A stretch of 56,983 nt of DNA, from assembly GCA_964534315.1 (NCBI GenBank), contig CAZHOV010000013.1:1-56983 (forward strand). Reading direction: 5' to 3'. Position 1 is the first letter of the stretch; every line of letters starts with the position of its first letter. A program made the translations under genes and the position numbers. Below are positions 1 through 8,200 of this stretch, one piece after another. The notes beneath the pieces were generated by a model. That model ran no database searches and was not told the DNA's origin. It saw only the letters and a program-made list of their open reading frames with translations. The DNA is from CAZHOV01 sp964534315 (lineage in GTDB: Bacteria > Bacteroidota > Bacteroidia > Chitinophagales > Saprospiraceae).

Positions 1-25
1 GATTAACTAATTTTAAACTTTTTTT

Positions 26-43
26 GGTCGGCTACGCCGAACC
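26..43. repeat. Short REP-like palindrome upstream of dnaG
   Basis: A small imperfect palindrome (GGTCGGC / GCCGAACC around TAC, one bulged base) follows a T-rich stretch 30 bases before dnaG. It resembles in style the other short GC-rich palindromes of this window (GGTGCGCTGCACC, GCTCCAGCGGAGC). It could be a REP-like element or the end of an upstream terminator; the window edge prevents a decision. Confidence 0.3.
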
Positions 44-73
44 TCACGTTAAATTTACAAAAATGACATTTCT

Positions 74-1981
74 GTGATATCCAGCAAGACCGTTCAGCAA
101 GTAAAGGATGTGGTTCAAATTGAAGACGTCATTGGTGAATTTGTCCAGCTTAAAAGGGCGGGGCAAAGTTTAAAAGGCTTGTGCCCGTTTCACAATGAAA
201 AGACCCCTTCCTTTTCGGTATCTCCCTCCAAAAATGTTTTTAAGTGTTTTGGTTGCGATGTCAAAGGAGACGCCATCACCTTTTTGATGGAACATGAACG
301 GTTATCCTTCGAAGAAACCATCCGGTGGCTGGCCAAGCGCTATAATATCGAGATCGAAGAGAAAAAGCTAACCCCGGAAGAGCTCAGGCAGCAAAATGAA
401 CGGGACAGCTTGTACCTGGTCAATGAATTTGCTGCGGAATATTACCAGAAACAACTTTTCGAGACCGCAAAGGGAAAAAGCATTGCCCTTAATTACTTTA
501 AAGAAAGAGGCTTCCGTGAAGCGACCATCCAAAAGTTTGACCTGGGCTATTCTCCCGAACAATGGGATGCGTTTACGAAATACGCCCTTTCCAAGCACTA
601 TCAGCTTGACTATCTTAAGAAGCTAGGGCTGACCAATACCAACGGAAAAGATTTTTTCCGGGGCAGAGTTATTTTCCCTATCCATGGCTTATCTGGAAAG
701 GTTATTGCATTTGCCGGACGAATCCTAAAAAAGGACGTTAAAGCGCCCAAATATATTAACTCGCCCGAGACAGAAATTTACCACAAGAGCAAGGTGCTTT
801 ATGGTATGCATTTTGCTAAAGGCCCTGTGCGTAAGGCCGATGAGTGCATTTTGGTAGAAGGGTATACAGATGTCATCTCTCTCCACCAATCGGGTATCGA
901 AAATGTTGTCGCCTCTTCAGGCACCTCACTTACGGTTGATCAAATACGCCTCATCAAACGCAATACTCCTAACGTGAAGCTGCTCTATGATGGTGACACC
1001 GCGGGAATCAAAGCCGCTCTCCGGGGTGTCGATCTGCTACTGGAGCAAGACATGAACGTCAAGGTAGTGATTTTACCAGAAGGGGAAGATCCTGACTCCT
1101 ATTTAAAGCAAGCCGGAGCTACCGCTTTTAAGGAGTACCTGCATAATCAGGCTAAAGATTTTATCTTTTTCAAAACCCAATTAATACTGCAAGAATCGGA
1201 AAACGATCCGGTAAAAAAAGCTAAAGGCGTTCAGGATATTGTAACCAGTATTTCCAAAATTCCAGATCCCTTGAAGCGATCTTTCTATATCAAAGATTGC
1301 GCGCGTTTGCTGGATATTCAGGAGCAGACCTTAATAGAAGAGAGCAATAAACTCGTCCGCCAGGAAATCCATAAGACTCGTAAAAGAGAAGCTAGGGAAG
1401 AGCGTAAAGCTTCCGCAACTCCGCCTCAGGAAACGGCCACTGAAGCCCCTTCGAAAAGGGTAAGCACCAATAATGCAGAAAAAGAATTGGCTCGGGTACT
1501 GGTCTGCTTTGGAGGGGAAATAATGGATGAAGAGGAGCAGATTACCGTAGCGGGATTCCTTCTAAAGGAATTGGAAGATGTGATTGATCAATTCGATACC
1601 CCATTGTATTCCAAAATCGCCAACGAATGTCTCAACTTGCTGCTGGATAAAAAGCAAATAAATCATTCCTTTTTCTTACAGCACCAGGATCAAGCCATAC
1701 GAGATTTTGCTTTTGCTCACATCGAATCGGAATTTAAATTGAGTGAAAACTGGGAGAAAAAACACGATATCATCTTACAGACGCAGCCTCAGCCCGAAGA
1801 AAATTTCAGAAGAGACGCCTTGACCGTTTTGAAAGCTATTCAAATTGATAAGATAAAATTCCTAAAGCGTATAGTTGCAGAAAAAATTCAGGATTATTTT
1901 AAGCAGGGCGATTATGAAAATGCAAATAAATACCTGGAAATTGCCAACAAATACAATGAGATACAGAAGAATATAAGTTGA
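74..1981 (+). CDS. dnaG: DNA primase DnaG
   Basis: DnaG makes the RNA primers for chromosome replication and works with the DnaB helicase. The 635-residue length is usual. The N-terminal CHC2 zinc finger is visible (Cys37-x2-His40 ... Cys58-x2-Cys61), followed by the primase core with the TOPRIM motif EGYTDV and the acidic LLYDGDTAG motif, then a charged linker and a helical C-terminal region expected to bind DnaB. Translation most likely starts at the GTG at 74, because it gives the family's usual MISxxTI/V-like N-terminus; the ATG at 63 runs into a stop after four codons. The gene converges with ribA, 10 bases from its end, and no terminator is obvious between them. Confidence 0.96.
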   Translation: MISSKTVQQVKDVVQIEDVIGEFVQLKRAGQSLKGLCPFHNEKTPSFSVSPSKNVFKCFGCDVKGDAITFLMEHERLSFEETIRWLAKRYNIEIEEKKLTPEELRQQNERDSLYLVNEFAAEYYQKQLFETAKGKSIALNYFKERGFREATIQKFDLGYSPEQWDAFTKYALSKHYQLDYLKKLGLTNTNGKDFFRGRVIFPIHGLSGKVIAFAGRILKKDVKAPKYINSPETEIYHKSKVLYGMHFAKGPVRKADECILVEGYTDVISLHQSGIENVVASSGTSLTVDQIRLIKRNTPNVKLLYDGDTAGIKAALRGVDLLLEQDMNVKVVILPEGEDPDSYLKQAGATAFKEYLHNQAKDFIFFKTQLILQESENDPVKKAKGVQDIVTSISKIPDPLKRSFYIKDCARLLDIQEQTLIEESNKLVRQEIHKTRKREAREERKASATPPQETATEAPSKRVSTNNAEKELARVLVCFGGEIMDEEEQITVAGFLLKELEDVIDQFDTPLYSKIANECLNLLLDKKQINHSFFLQHQDQAIRDFAFAHIESEFKLSENWEKKHDIILQTQPQPEENFRRDALTVLKAIQIDKIKFLKRIVAEKIQDYFKQGDYENANKYLEIANKYNEIQKNIS

Positions 1982-1991
1982 TTATCATATT

Positions 1992-2573
1992 TTAAATTAG
2001 AAAATGCCCCATCAAATCTTTTTTAGTCTTCAAATAATGCGCATTTTCGGAATGAGGCTTAATGACGATGGGTACTCGGTCAACAATCTCAATGGGGGAA
2101 TTTTCGATGGCTTCCAGCTTAAGCGGATTATTGGTTAATAGTCTGATCGATTTAATGTTAAGGTCTTGGAGAATAGTAACGGCCACGTCGTATTGACGAG
2201 CATCTACTTCGAAGCCAAGGTGGGTATTAGCATCGGCGGTATTGACGCCGGTATCCTGGAGGTTATAAGCTTTCATTTTATTGATCAGGCCAATCCCACG
2301 CCCTTCCTGTCGCAGATAGACCACTACCCCACCCTCTTTGGCTGTCAATTCCAGTGATTTTGCTAATTGTTCCCCACAATCGCATCGCTTAGAACCAAAC
2401 ACATCTCCAGTCATGCATTCCGAATGGATTCTAACCAGTACTTTCTCTTTCGAAGAGAATTGCTCGCTTACCATGGCCAAGTGAGGCATGTTGGCGTTAT
2501 CTGGGTTCTCGTATGCGATCATCTGAAAGAATCCAAATTCGGTCGGTATTTTTGTGGTTGCAAGTCTTTCCAT
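1992..2573 (-). CDS. ribA: GTP cyclohydrolase II, stand-alone RibA
   Basis: RibA opens the imidazole ring of GTP to 2,5-diamino-6-ribosylamino-4-pyrimidinone 5'-phosphate, formate and pyrophosphate, the first step of riboflavin synthesis. The three zinc cysteines are present (Cys53 and Cys64-x-Cys66 in the SECMTGDVFGSKRCDCG region), as is the RQEGRGIGL segment. At 193 residues it is a single-domain enzyme with no fused RibB domain, although RibBA fusions are common in Bacteroidota, so DHBP synthase must be encoded elsewhere. No other riboflavin gene is in the window. A candidate promoter lies just upstream. Confidence 0.95.
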   Translation of the reverse strand: MERLATTKIPTEFGFFQMIAYENPDNANMPHLAMVSEQFSSKEKVLVRIHSECMTGDVFGSKRCDCGEQLAKSLELTAKEGGVVVYLRQEGRGIGLINKMKAYNLQDTGVNTADANTHLGFEVDARQYDVAVTILQDLNIKSIRLLTNNPLKLEAIENSPIEIVDRVPIVIKPHSENAHYLKTKKDLMGHFLI

Positions 2574-2596
2574 ACAATTTTAACGCTTTGAATCTT

Positions 2597-2630
2597 CAAA
2601 GTTAACGGTTAAAGTTGAATAGATAACCAA
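2597..2630 (-). promoter_or_regulatory. Candidate Bacteroidota-type promoter of ribA
   Basis: On the minus strand, TAACTTTG (2597-2604) matches the Bacteroidota -7 consensus TAnnTTTG and lies 23 bases before the ribA start codon. A TTG (2628-2630) lies about 23 bases further upstream, slightly long for a -33 element. The match is by eye. Confidence 0.35.
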
Positions 2631-2711
2631 TATGGAGTGGAAAATGTTTCAATCGGAGTGGTCTCATAAGTCTTTGAGCCTCCTTCTTTGACTTAGGGGT
2701 TAATTCATGTT

Positions 2712-2765
2712 TTGATAAAAAGAGAAAGGGTAGCTAAAAACGCTGTAAGCATTTTATAGCCACCC
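2712..2765 (-). terminator. Intrinsic terminator, minus strand
   Basis: On the minus strand an imperfect hairpin (arms 2728-2740 and 2751-2765; GGGTGGCTATAAAA against TTTTAGCTACCC) is followed by the T-rich run TTTCTCTTTTTAT. It lies about 50 bases after the stop of the 36-codon frame at 2816-2926 and has no other minus-strand gene to serve, which supports that small gene being transcribed. Confidence 0.5.
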
Positions 2766-2815
2766 TTTAGCATTTGCCGGAGCAGATTCATGTCTAAATT
2801 TGCTGGAAGTCAGTT

Positions 2816-2926
2816 TTAACGCCGGTAATACCGTCTTTGTTTTGAAGGTGTTTCAAGCAAATTAGAAGCTAAAATAATTCCGCCTCCTAAGGCAAATGAT
2901 CCTAAAGCAATGTAAAGAATGAGCAT
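2816..2926 (-). CDS. Possible 36-residue single-span membrane peptide
   Basis: A 36-codon frame starts with ATG at 2926. Its product has a hydrophobic, glycine-rich stretch (about residues 2-21, including FALGGGIILA) and a strongly basic C-terminus (KQRRYYRR). One membrane helix with the basic tail in the cytoplasm is the natural topology. No family is recognised. It sits alone in the 607-base gap between ribA and murQ and is followed by a good minus-strand terminator, the main reason to take it seriously. There is no Shine-Dalgarno sequence, which is common in Bacteroidota. The rest of the gap shows nothing recognisable. It could be chance coding. Confidence 0.4.
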   Translation of the reverse strand: MLILYIALGSFALGGGIILASNLLETPSKQRRYYRR

Positions 2927-3180
2927 ATTATGTTGGTTTTTAATGAATCCAAATAGTGATCGCTCGATAGCAAAAATGGGAGTCTAGTTCAAAAAGGCAT
3001 AAATCCTTTTTAAGGCAATAGTAATGGATTGGATATAACGTTGAATGGTGGTGTTGAGGATTTTGGGGTTTATGCAATTTAGACAGGGATTTGATTTGCA
3101 GTGCAACCTCAACTCTTTCGTGTTGCTAATATGACAATTTTTTACAAATTTCCAAAGAAAATTTAACTTTTTATTAGATT

Positions 3181-3996
3181 TTATTTTTTAAGGTTCTCAA
3201 GATGATGGATAACAGCGCGAACGCTTCCGTATTCCTGAAGCAGGTTAGCGGCTTCTGTCTGAGAAATTTGGAATTCTTCCATGATCATTCTTATCCCACG
3301 CTCAACCAGTTTTTGGTTACTGAGCTGCATATCGACCATTTTATTGTCTCGCACTCTTCCCAGTTGGATCATCACGCTGGTACTGATCATGTTGAGGATC
3401 AGCTTTTGAGCTGTCCCAGCTTTCATTCGGGTGCTGCCGGTGACAAACTCTGGGCCGACGATCACCTCAATGGGATAATCGGCAAATTCAGTAACCGGAG
3501 CATTTGGATTGCAAGTGATGCAGCCTGTGGTAATGCCGTTGTCCTGGCAATCACGCAAGCCATATACGACATAAGGCGTGGTGCCTGAAGCAGCAATTCC
3601 GATCACGACATCATTGCCATTTATTTGGTAGTCGCTGAGGTCCTTCCAGGCGAGAGCGGGATTATCTTCTGCAAATTCGACTGCTTTGCGGATGGCGCCG
3701 TCACCGCCGGCAATCAGGCCAATTACCCATTCATGCGGCGCGCCAAAAGTAGGCGGGCATTCAGAAGCGTCTACAATACCCAACCGGCCACTGGTGCCAG
3801 CTCCCAAATAGAACAAGCGCCCCCCTTTTTTCATTTTATGAGTAATCGCTTCTATCAACGGTTCAATTGCTGGAATGACTTTCTCAACCGCGTGCGGTAC
3901 GGTCTTATCTTCCTGATTGATTGATGTCAGCAGTTCGTTTACGGTCATTTTTTCAAGATGACGGTAATTAGAAGCTTTTTCAGTTACCTTGGACAT
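3181..3996 (-). CDS. murQ: N-acetylmuramic acid 6-phosphate etherase MurQ
   Basis: MurQ cleaves the D-lactyl ether of MurNAc-6-phosphate to give GlcNAc-6-phosphate and D-lactate, a step of peptidoglycan recycling in the cytoplasm. The SIS sugar-isomerase fold is recognisable, with the phosphosugar loop GAGTSGRLG followed by DASECPPTFG, which carries the family's catalytic glutamate, and the GSTRMKAGTAQK segment. I chose the ATG at 3996 (271 residues, MSKVTEKASNYRHLEKMTVN...), because the extra 31 residues obtained by starting at 4089 are Phe-rich and lie in the AT-rich intergenic region. No kinase (AnmK/MurK) or transporter is next to it. It is divergent from the ATP-grasp gene at 4104. Confidence 0.94.
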   Translation of the reverse strand: MSKVTEKASNYRHLEKMTVNELLTSINQEDKTVPHAVEKVIPAIEPLIEAITHKMKKGGRLFYLGAGTSGRLGIVDASECPPTFGAPHEWVIGLIAGGDGAIRKAVEFAEDNPALAWKDLSDYQINGNDVVIGIAASGTTPYVVYGLRDCQDNGITTGCITCNPNAPVTEFADYPIEVIVGPEFVTGSTRMKAGTAQKLILNMISTSVMIQLGRVRDNKMVDMQLSNQKLVERGIRMIMEEFQISQTEAANLLQEYGSVRAVIHHLENLKK

Positions 3997-4103
3997 AAAT
4001 TTTATTTTTGTACAAAAGAAGTGACTAAATCCAAAAAATAAGTCTATTGCCTTGTTAAAGAAATTATCTTTACCTAAAATAAAAAACACCTAAAATTAAA
4101 AAA

Positions 4104-5555
4104 ATGAGCCAACAGCTTTCGACTTCAGCGACAACAATTACCAAGGGACATTTTGACCCCAACAATCACTGGTATCCTAAAGCGCTGAATGCCACTATTC
4201 ACCCTCTGATCTTTTTCTTTTTACATCTCAAAAAAGACCGTATTATCCAACGGTACTGTCACTTGCATCCGAAGGTTAATGCGGAGGCGTTGGGTAACTA
4301 CCTCGCCTACCGACCTAAGTATTTTTTTTGGGCCGGGGCTGATCTAATGCACGTGACCAATGAGGATGGTAACCGCGAAATGGTCGTTATTGAAAATAAT
4401 TCCTGCCCTTCCGGTCAAAAATCAATGCCCTTACTCATTGATAATGAAGAACAAGGCGGGTATAAATTGCTCGTTGAGCGTACCATAAAGCCACTGATCA
4501 AACGTAAAAAGAAAGTTAAAGGCGATCTGGCTGTCATCTTCGATAAAAATCCGATGGAAGCTTCCGGCTATGCCCATGCCATCGCCGATGCACTTGATGA
4601 AGATGTCCATTTCGCTCCTTATTATACACATGATGCCAATCCTCCCGTCCAACTTAAAGACGGAATTCTGCATGTCTTAACGGAAAGCGGAGAATGGCGC
4701 CCCATCCGTTCCGCCTTTCGTTATTTAACTCAAAAGCCATGGAGCAGGCTACCCATACACTCCAAAACGCAAATAATAAATCCTACCCTCGCCTGCTTAT
4801 CAGGAGGACGAAACAAAATGGTCGCAGCCAAGGCTTACGACTTCTTTAATACCGAATTGCAAGAGCACGGCCTGGAAATTCTTACCCCCGAAACCATTTG
4901 GGATGTGAGCAAAAATGAGATCCCGCTATGGTTTCAAAAGCTGGGTGGACAAGCAGTGATCAAAATTCCGTACAGCAATGCTGGTCAAGGAGTTTTTACC
5001 ATTGTAAACGAACAAGAACTGGAAGAATTTATGAAAATGGATTTCAACTATGACCGGTTTATTGTGCAAAGCCTGATCGGCAATTACCACTGGAGTTCCA
5101 TGACTAGCAAAGGTCGCCTCTATCATGTTGGAACCATGCCCAATGAGAAAGGTAATACCTACGTAGCGGATATCAGAATGATGGTAAGTGCAACAGCGGA
5201 AGGGATTAAACCCCTTGCAATTTACGCCCGGAGAGCAAAAAACCCGCTAACTGATTACCTTGACTCCAGCGCCAATTCGTGGGATATTCTGGGGACCAAC
5301 TTATCAATCAAAGAAGGTGAAAACCAATGGGGGTCAGATACCAAACGATTGGTCTTAATGGATCGTAGAGATTTTAATAAACTTGGATTGGGATTAGACG
5401 ACCTGATCGACGGCTATATTCAAACCGTCCTTTCCATGATCGCCATTGATAAGATGGCCCAATATCTGGTCAATTCTAAAAACAGGTTCCGAGCCAAGTT
5501 ATTCCGCTCGCTCAATGATGACCAATCATTGATTGATGAAATATTAATTCAGTAA
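4104..5555 (+). CDS. ATP-grasp-like protein, first gene of a ligase/deacylase set
   Basis: A 483-residue cytosolic protein with no signal peptide. I do not recognise a named enzyme, but the C-terminal half reads like an ATP-grasp ligase: a conserved ACLSGGRNKMVAAKAYDFF segment, then VIKIPYSNAGQGVFTI (a Lys plus glycine-rich loop), then acidic segments. The N-terminal half has the motifs IENNSCPSGQKSMP and FDKNPMEASGYAHAIADAL, which suggests the permuted arrangement seen in some peptide-bond-forming ATP-grasp enzymes; this is inference. The next gene starts 10 bases after its stop and is a GshB-like ATP-grasp enzyme, followed by an AstE-like hydrolase, so it probably acts in the same small-molecule pathway. 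The start at 4104 is the first ATG and is AT-rich upstream. Confidence 0.75.
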   Translation: MSQQLSTSATTITKGHFDPNNHWYPKALNATIHPLIFFFLHLKKDRIIQRYCHLHPKVNAEALGNYLAYRPKYFFWAGADLMHVTNEDGNREMVVIENNSCPSGQKSMPLLIDNEEQGGYKLLVERTIKPLIKRKKKVKGDLAVIFDKNPMEASGYAHAIADALDEDVHFAPYYTHDANPPVQLKDGILHVLTESGEWRPIRSAFRYLTQKPWSRLPIHSKTQIINPTLACLSGGRNKMVAAKAYDFFNTELQEHGLEILTPETIWDVSKNEIPLWFQKLGGQAVIKIPYSNAGQGVFTIVNEQELEEFMKMDFNYDRFIVQSLIGNYHWSSMTSKGRLYHVGTMPNEKGNTYVADIRMMVSATAEGIKPLAIYARRAKNPLTDYLDSSANSWDILGTNLSIKEGENQWGSDTKRLVLMDRRDFNKLGLGLDDLIDGYIQTVLSMIAIDKMAQYLVNSKNRFRAKLFRSLNDDQSLIDEILIQ

Positions 5556-5565
5556 AGCAAAGCTA

Positions 5566-6567
5566 TTGAAAAAGTTATTTAAAATTCTGGTGCTCACTGA
5601 CCATAGAGCACATAGTATTCATAATTCAGTCTATACGCTGGCTAATGCCTTGCGAAGCCACCCCAAATGTGAGCATATACACATTGCCAGCAGGGGGTAC
5701 CCGGGTAATGAGGAATTTTTTTATCGCATGCGGGGTACCAGCCTGAAAGTTAATGATATGGAGCGGGCCATCCGCTTTTCCAAGACAGGAAAAGCCTTTC
5801 AGTTTAGTGAACGTATGGTAGACATCAGAGATTATGATTTCATCCTCATGCGGTTACCTCGTCCGATACCCACCGGATTTTTTGACTTTTTATTGGAGCA
5901 GGTTCCGGAAGAACGGTTTATCAATTCCCCGAGGGGGATTGCAATAACTGGTCATAAGCGATATTTACTTAACTTTGAAGGCTGGGCGCCCCCGATGAGG
6001 TTTTGCACCTCGCTTGAACATATTTACACCTTCAAGGAACAGTTTCCGATTGTCCTAAAACCTGTAGAGAGCTATGGTGGAAATGGCATACTGCGATTGG
6101 AAAACGACCAAATCTATGTAGGACAGCAGCCCTTTCTCATAGATACTTTTATTCCGGTCATTGAGCAGCAACTATTAAACGGAGGCTATCTGGCGATGAA
6201 ATACCTGAAGAATGTACATATGGGAGATAAGCGGATTATTGTGATCAACGGCGAGATCATGGGTGCTGCCTTGCGGCTACCGGCAAAAGATTCCTGGCTA
6301 TGCAACGCATCCCAGGGCGGTACCTCCCATTATACCGAACCCGATGACAGAGAGCGACAAATGGTTCAGGCTATTCACGAAAAGGTATCTAAAGAGGGCA
6401 TCGTCATGTTTGGCCTGGATACGCTGGTAGACGATCATGGAAACCGGGTCTTGTCAGAGATCAACACGCTCAGCATTGGCGGCCTCAAACAATTAAATCT
6501 GCTGACCGGAAAGCCGGTGGTAAAGAAAGCGGCTAAGGCGTTGATGGAATATATTGGTGGTTTATAG
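5566..6567 (+). CDS. Glutathione synthetase/RimK-like ATP-grasp ligase
   Basis: A 333-residue ATP-grasp enzyme of the glutathione synthetase/RimK type, which activates a carboxylate as an acyl phosphate and joins it to an amine. Visible are PRGI (122-125), the flexible glycine-rich loop ESYGGNG (168-174) after VLKP, the GDKRIIVINGE strand (220-230), and the Mg-binding end of the site (Asp285 in GLDTLVDD; Glu298 and Asn300 in SEINTLSIGG). Unlike true GshB it sits between another ATP-grasp protein and a deacylase, and no glutamate-cysteine ligase is nearby, so glutathione is not the obvious product. The start is TTG at 5566, 10 bases after the preceding stop; translational coupling is likely. 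Confidence 0.85.
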   Translation: MKKLFKILVLTDHRAHSIHNSVYTLANALRSHPKCEHIHIASRGYPGNEEFFYRMRGTSLKVNDMERAIRFSKTGKAFQFSERMVDIRDYDFILMRLPRPIPTGFFDFLLEQVPEERFINSPRGIAITGHKRYLLNFEGWAPPMRFCTSLEHIYTFKEQFPIVLKPVESYGGNGILRLENDQIYVGQQPFLIDTFIPVIEQQLLNGGYLAMKYLKNVHMGDKRIIVINGEIMGAALRLPAKDSWLCNASQGGTSHYTEPDDRERQMVQAIHEKVSKEGIVMFGLDTLVDDHGNRVLSEINTLSIGGLKQLNLLTGKPVVKKAAKALMEYIGGL

Positions 6568-6619
6568 TTAGTAATTAATAGTTAATAGTTAGTAGTTAGT
6601 AGTTAATAGTTAGTAGTTA
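6568..6619. repeat. TAGTTAGTAGTTAATAG short-period repeat after the stop codon
   Basis: Directly after the stop of the GshB-like gene, the words TAGTTAGTAATTAATAG and TAGTTAGTAGTTAATAG follow one another in an irregular array of about 7-8 bases period. It is one of several different short-word tracts in the window that sit at gene 3' ends. Confidence 0.7.
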
Positions 6620-6654
6620 GCAACATTTGACAATCAAAGATTGTCAAATGTTGC
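6620..6654. repeat. Perfect 16-bp inverted repeat with 3-base loop
   Basis: Two perfectly complementary 16-base arms (6620-6635 and 6639-6654, GCAACATTTGACAATC and its complement) are separated by AAA. The hairpin would be very stable but is not followed by a T tract, so it is not a classical terminator. It is followed at once by a CACATTG repeat (6652-6680) leading to the start of the deacylase gene. It could be an mRNA-stabilising or processing hairpin inside the operon, or a trace of repeat expansion. Confidence 0.8.
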
Positions 6655-6689
6655 ACATTGCACATTGCACATTGCACATTACAAAAGTT

Positions 6690-7661
6690 ATGTTACATTT
6701 AAAAGAAAAATTTAGGTTTATAAAAAAGCTCAATGTAGCGAAAGCCCCCAAGGGGGATATTACCCGCTATTTTCTTCAAATTGTAGCGGATGGGATGGGA
6801 ATGCCTGTTTATATCCCCCTTATGGTAGCCAGAGGGCACTCGCCCGGGCCTATTGTGGGCGTAACGGCGGCGGTACACGGTAACGAGCTCAATGGTATTC
6901 CGGTTATTCAGCGATTATTCAAAGAATTGGATATGAGCACCTTGAAAGGAACTGTTGTTGGGGTACCGGTGATGAATGTTCCGGGCTTTTTGCTTATGCA
7001 GCGTTATTTTAACGACGGCATGGACCTTAACCGGATCATGCCGGGCCGGGAAGATGGCAATACCAGCGAGGTATATGCTCATAGGTGGACCGAGCGCATT
7101 CTTTATCAGTTCGATTATTTGCTTGATCTACATACCGCAAGTTCAGGCCGAATCAACTCCTACTATATACGGGCAAATTTAGACAACCCCGATACCCGGA
7201 AGCTTGCTCTGCTCCAAAATGCCCAGATCATTCTACATAGCCCTGCTCCTGATAGTACTGTTCGGGGAACTATTAATGACATTGGCGGAAAAGGCATTAC
7301 CCTGGAAGTTGGTGACCCAGATAAATTCCAACGCGGCTTGATCCGTTCAGGGCTGACGGGAATGTTTAACTCCCTGATTCACTTAGGGATGCAGGAAGGA
7401 GAGATCGACCCGCCGGAAGAACCACCAGTTATTTGTAGGTCTTCTTATTGGATATACACTGATCAAGGAGGTATCCTATCCGTCCTGCCTAAAGTAACGG
7501 ATATGGTAAAAGAAGGCCAGGAGATTGCCATTTCCAGAAATATCTTTGGCGACATTCTCAAAACCTATTATGCGCCAGAAGACGGTATTGTGATTGGTAA
7601 AAGCGTCAACCCGGTAGCACAGACAGGAGCAAGAATACTGCATTTGGGCGTAGTGACGTAG
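6690..7661 (+). CDS. AstE/aspartoacylase-like zinc deacylase
   Basis: A member of the succinylglutamate desuccinylase/aspartoacylase family (M14-like zinc enzymes that remove an acyl group from an amino-acid amine). Zinc ligands are His63 and Glu66 (VHGNELNG) and His148 (LLDLHT); Glu206 in ITLEVGDPD is the likely catalytic base. The C-terminal part (GGILSVLPKVTDMVKEGQ...APEDGIVIG) is the usual beta domain. I start it at the ATG at 6690 (323 residues); the upstream GTG/ATG alternatives fall inside the ACATTGC repeat. With the two preceding ATP-grasp genes it suggests synthesis and turnover of an N-acylated or peptide-like compound. The stop codon lies in a GTAGTGACGTAG repeat, which also supplies the last residues VVT. 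Confidence 0.85.
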   Translation: MLHLKEKFRFIKKLNVAKAPKGDITRYFLQIVADGMGMPVYIPLMVARGHSPGPIVGVTAAVHGNELNGIPVIQRLFKELDMSTLKGTVVGVPVMNVPGFLLMQRYFNDGMDLNRIMPGREDGNTSEVYAHRWTERILYQFDYLLDLHTASSGRINSYYIRANLDNPDTRKLALLQNAQIILHSPAPDSTVRGTINDIGGKGITLEVGDPDKFQRGLIRSGLTGMFNSLIHLGMQEGEIDPPEEPPVICRSSYWIYTDQGGILSVLPKVTDMVKEGQEIAISRNIFGDILKTYYAPEDGIVIGKSVNPVAQTGARILHLGVVT

Positions 7662-7731
7662 TGGTTTAACTCATTCGGTTTCATTAAGATTTAATTAATG
7701 CTTTACGGCCTTGAAAAAAATATTCAATCCC

Positions 7732-8175
7732 ATGAAAACTCAACTAATCTTCAGTACTCTAATTTTCCTTTTGTTGTTGGCCTGCCAGCCTACTACAGAC
7801 TGTGAAGATCAGCTTTTAGCAAGTAAAAGCCTCTTACAAAAAGCAAAGAAAGCATTGGCAGAACAGGAAGGAGACTTGATCCACACGCTTTATTTTTCTT
7901 TTAGAGATACCGTTTCTGAAAAAGGGAAAAAGAGTTTTGAAATAACCCTCGCTGCCTTAGGCGAGGTTGATGAAGTTAGTGGCTTTTCGCTTGGAAAAGT
8001 CAGTACAGTAGAAGATCCGAGGCATCCTTTTGAGTTTGATGTGGTAGTCAAAATGGTTTTCAAGTCGGAAGAAGATTTAGCAGCCTACCAGCAGGATTCC
8101 ACTCATTTAGCAGTAAAAAAACAGTTGGGAAAGTATTTGAAAGGGGTAAAAGTGTTGGATTATTTGCGGGAATAG
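7732..8175 (+). CDS. Lipoprotein with a Dabb (stress-responsive alpha/beta barrel) domain
   Basis: A 147-residue protein with a lipoprotein signal (LLLLAC, Cys18) and one C-terminal domain of the Dabb type: it starts with a strand-like IHTLYFSFRD, has the central GEVDEVSGFSLGKVS segment, and ends with the typical AYQQDSTHLAVKKQLGKYLKGVKVLDY. Dabb domains usually form dimeric barrels in cytosolic proteins; here the domain would be on the periplasmic side of a membrane, which is less common but known in this phylum. A short helical stretch (about 25-50) precedes it. I start it at the ATG at 7732; the TTG at 7711 would add seven residues before the signal peptide. Function unknown. Confidence 0.8.
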   Translation: MKTQLIFSTLIFLLLLACQPTTDCEDQLLASKSLLQKAKKALAEQEGDLIHTLYFSFRDTVSEKGKKSFEITLAALGEVDEVSGFSLGKVSTVEDPRHPFEFDVVVKMVFKSEEDLAAYQQDSTHLAVKKQLGKYLKGVKVLDYLRE

Positions 8176-8200
8176 GCAAATAATCCAACGAAGAATAAGT

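Noticed and set aside
3997..4089. N-terminal extension of MurQ
   Set aside because: The 31 extra residues are Phe/Lys-rich translation of AT-rich intergenic DNA, and the family starts at the ATG at 3996.
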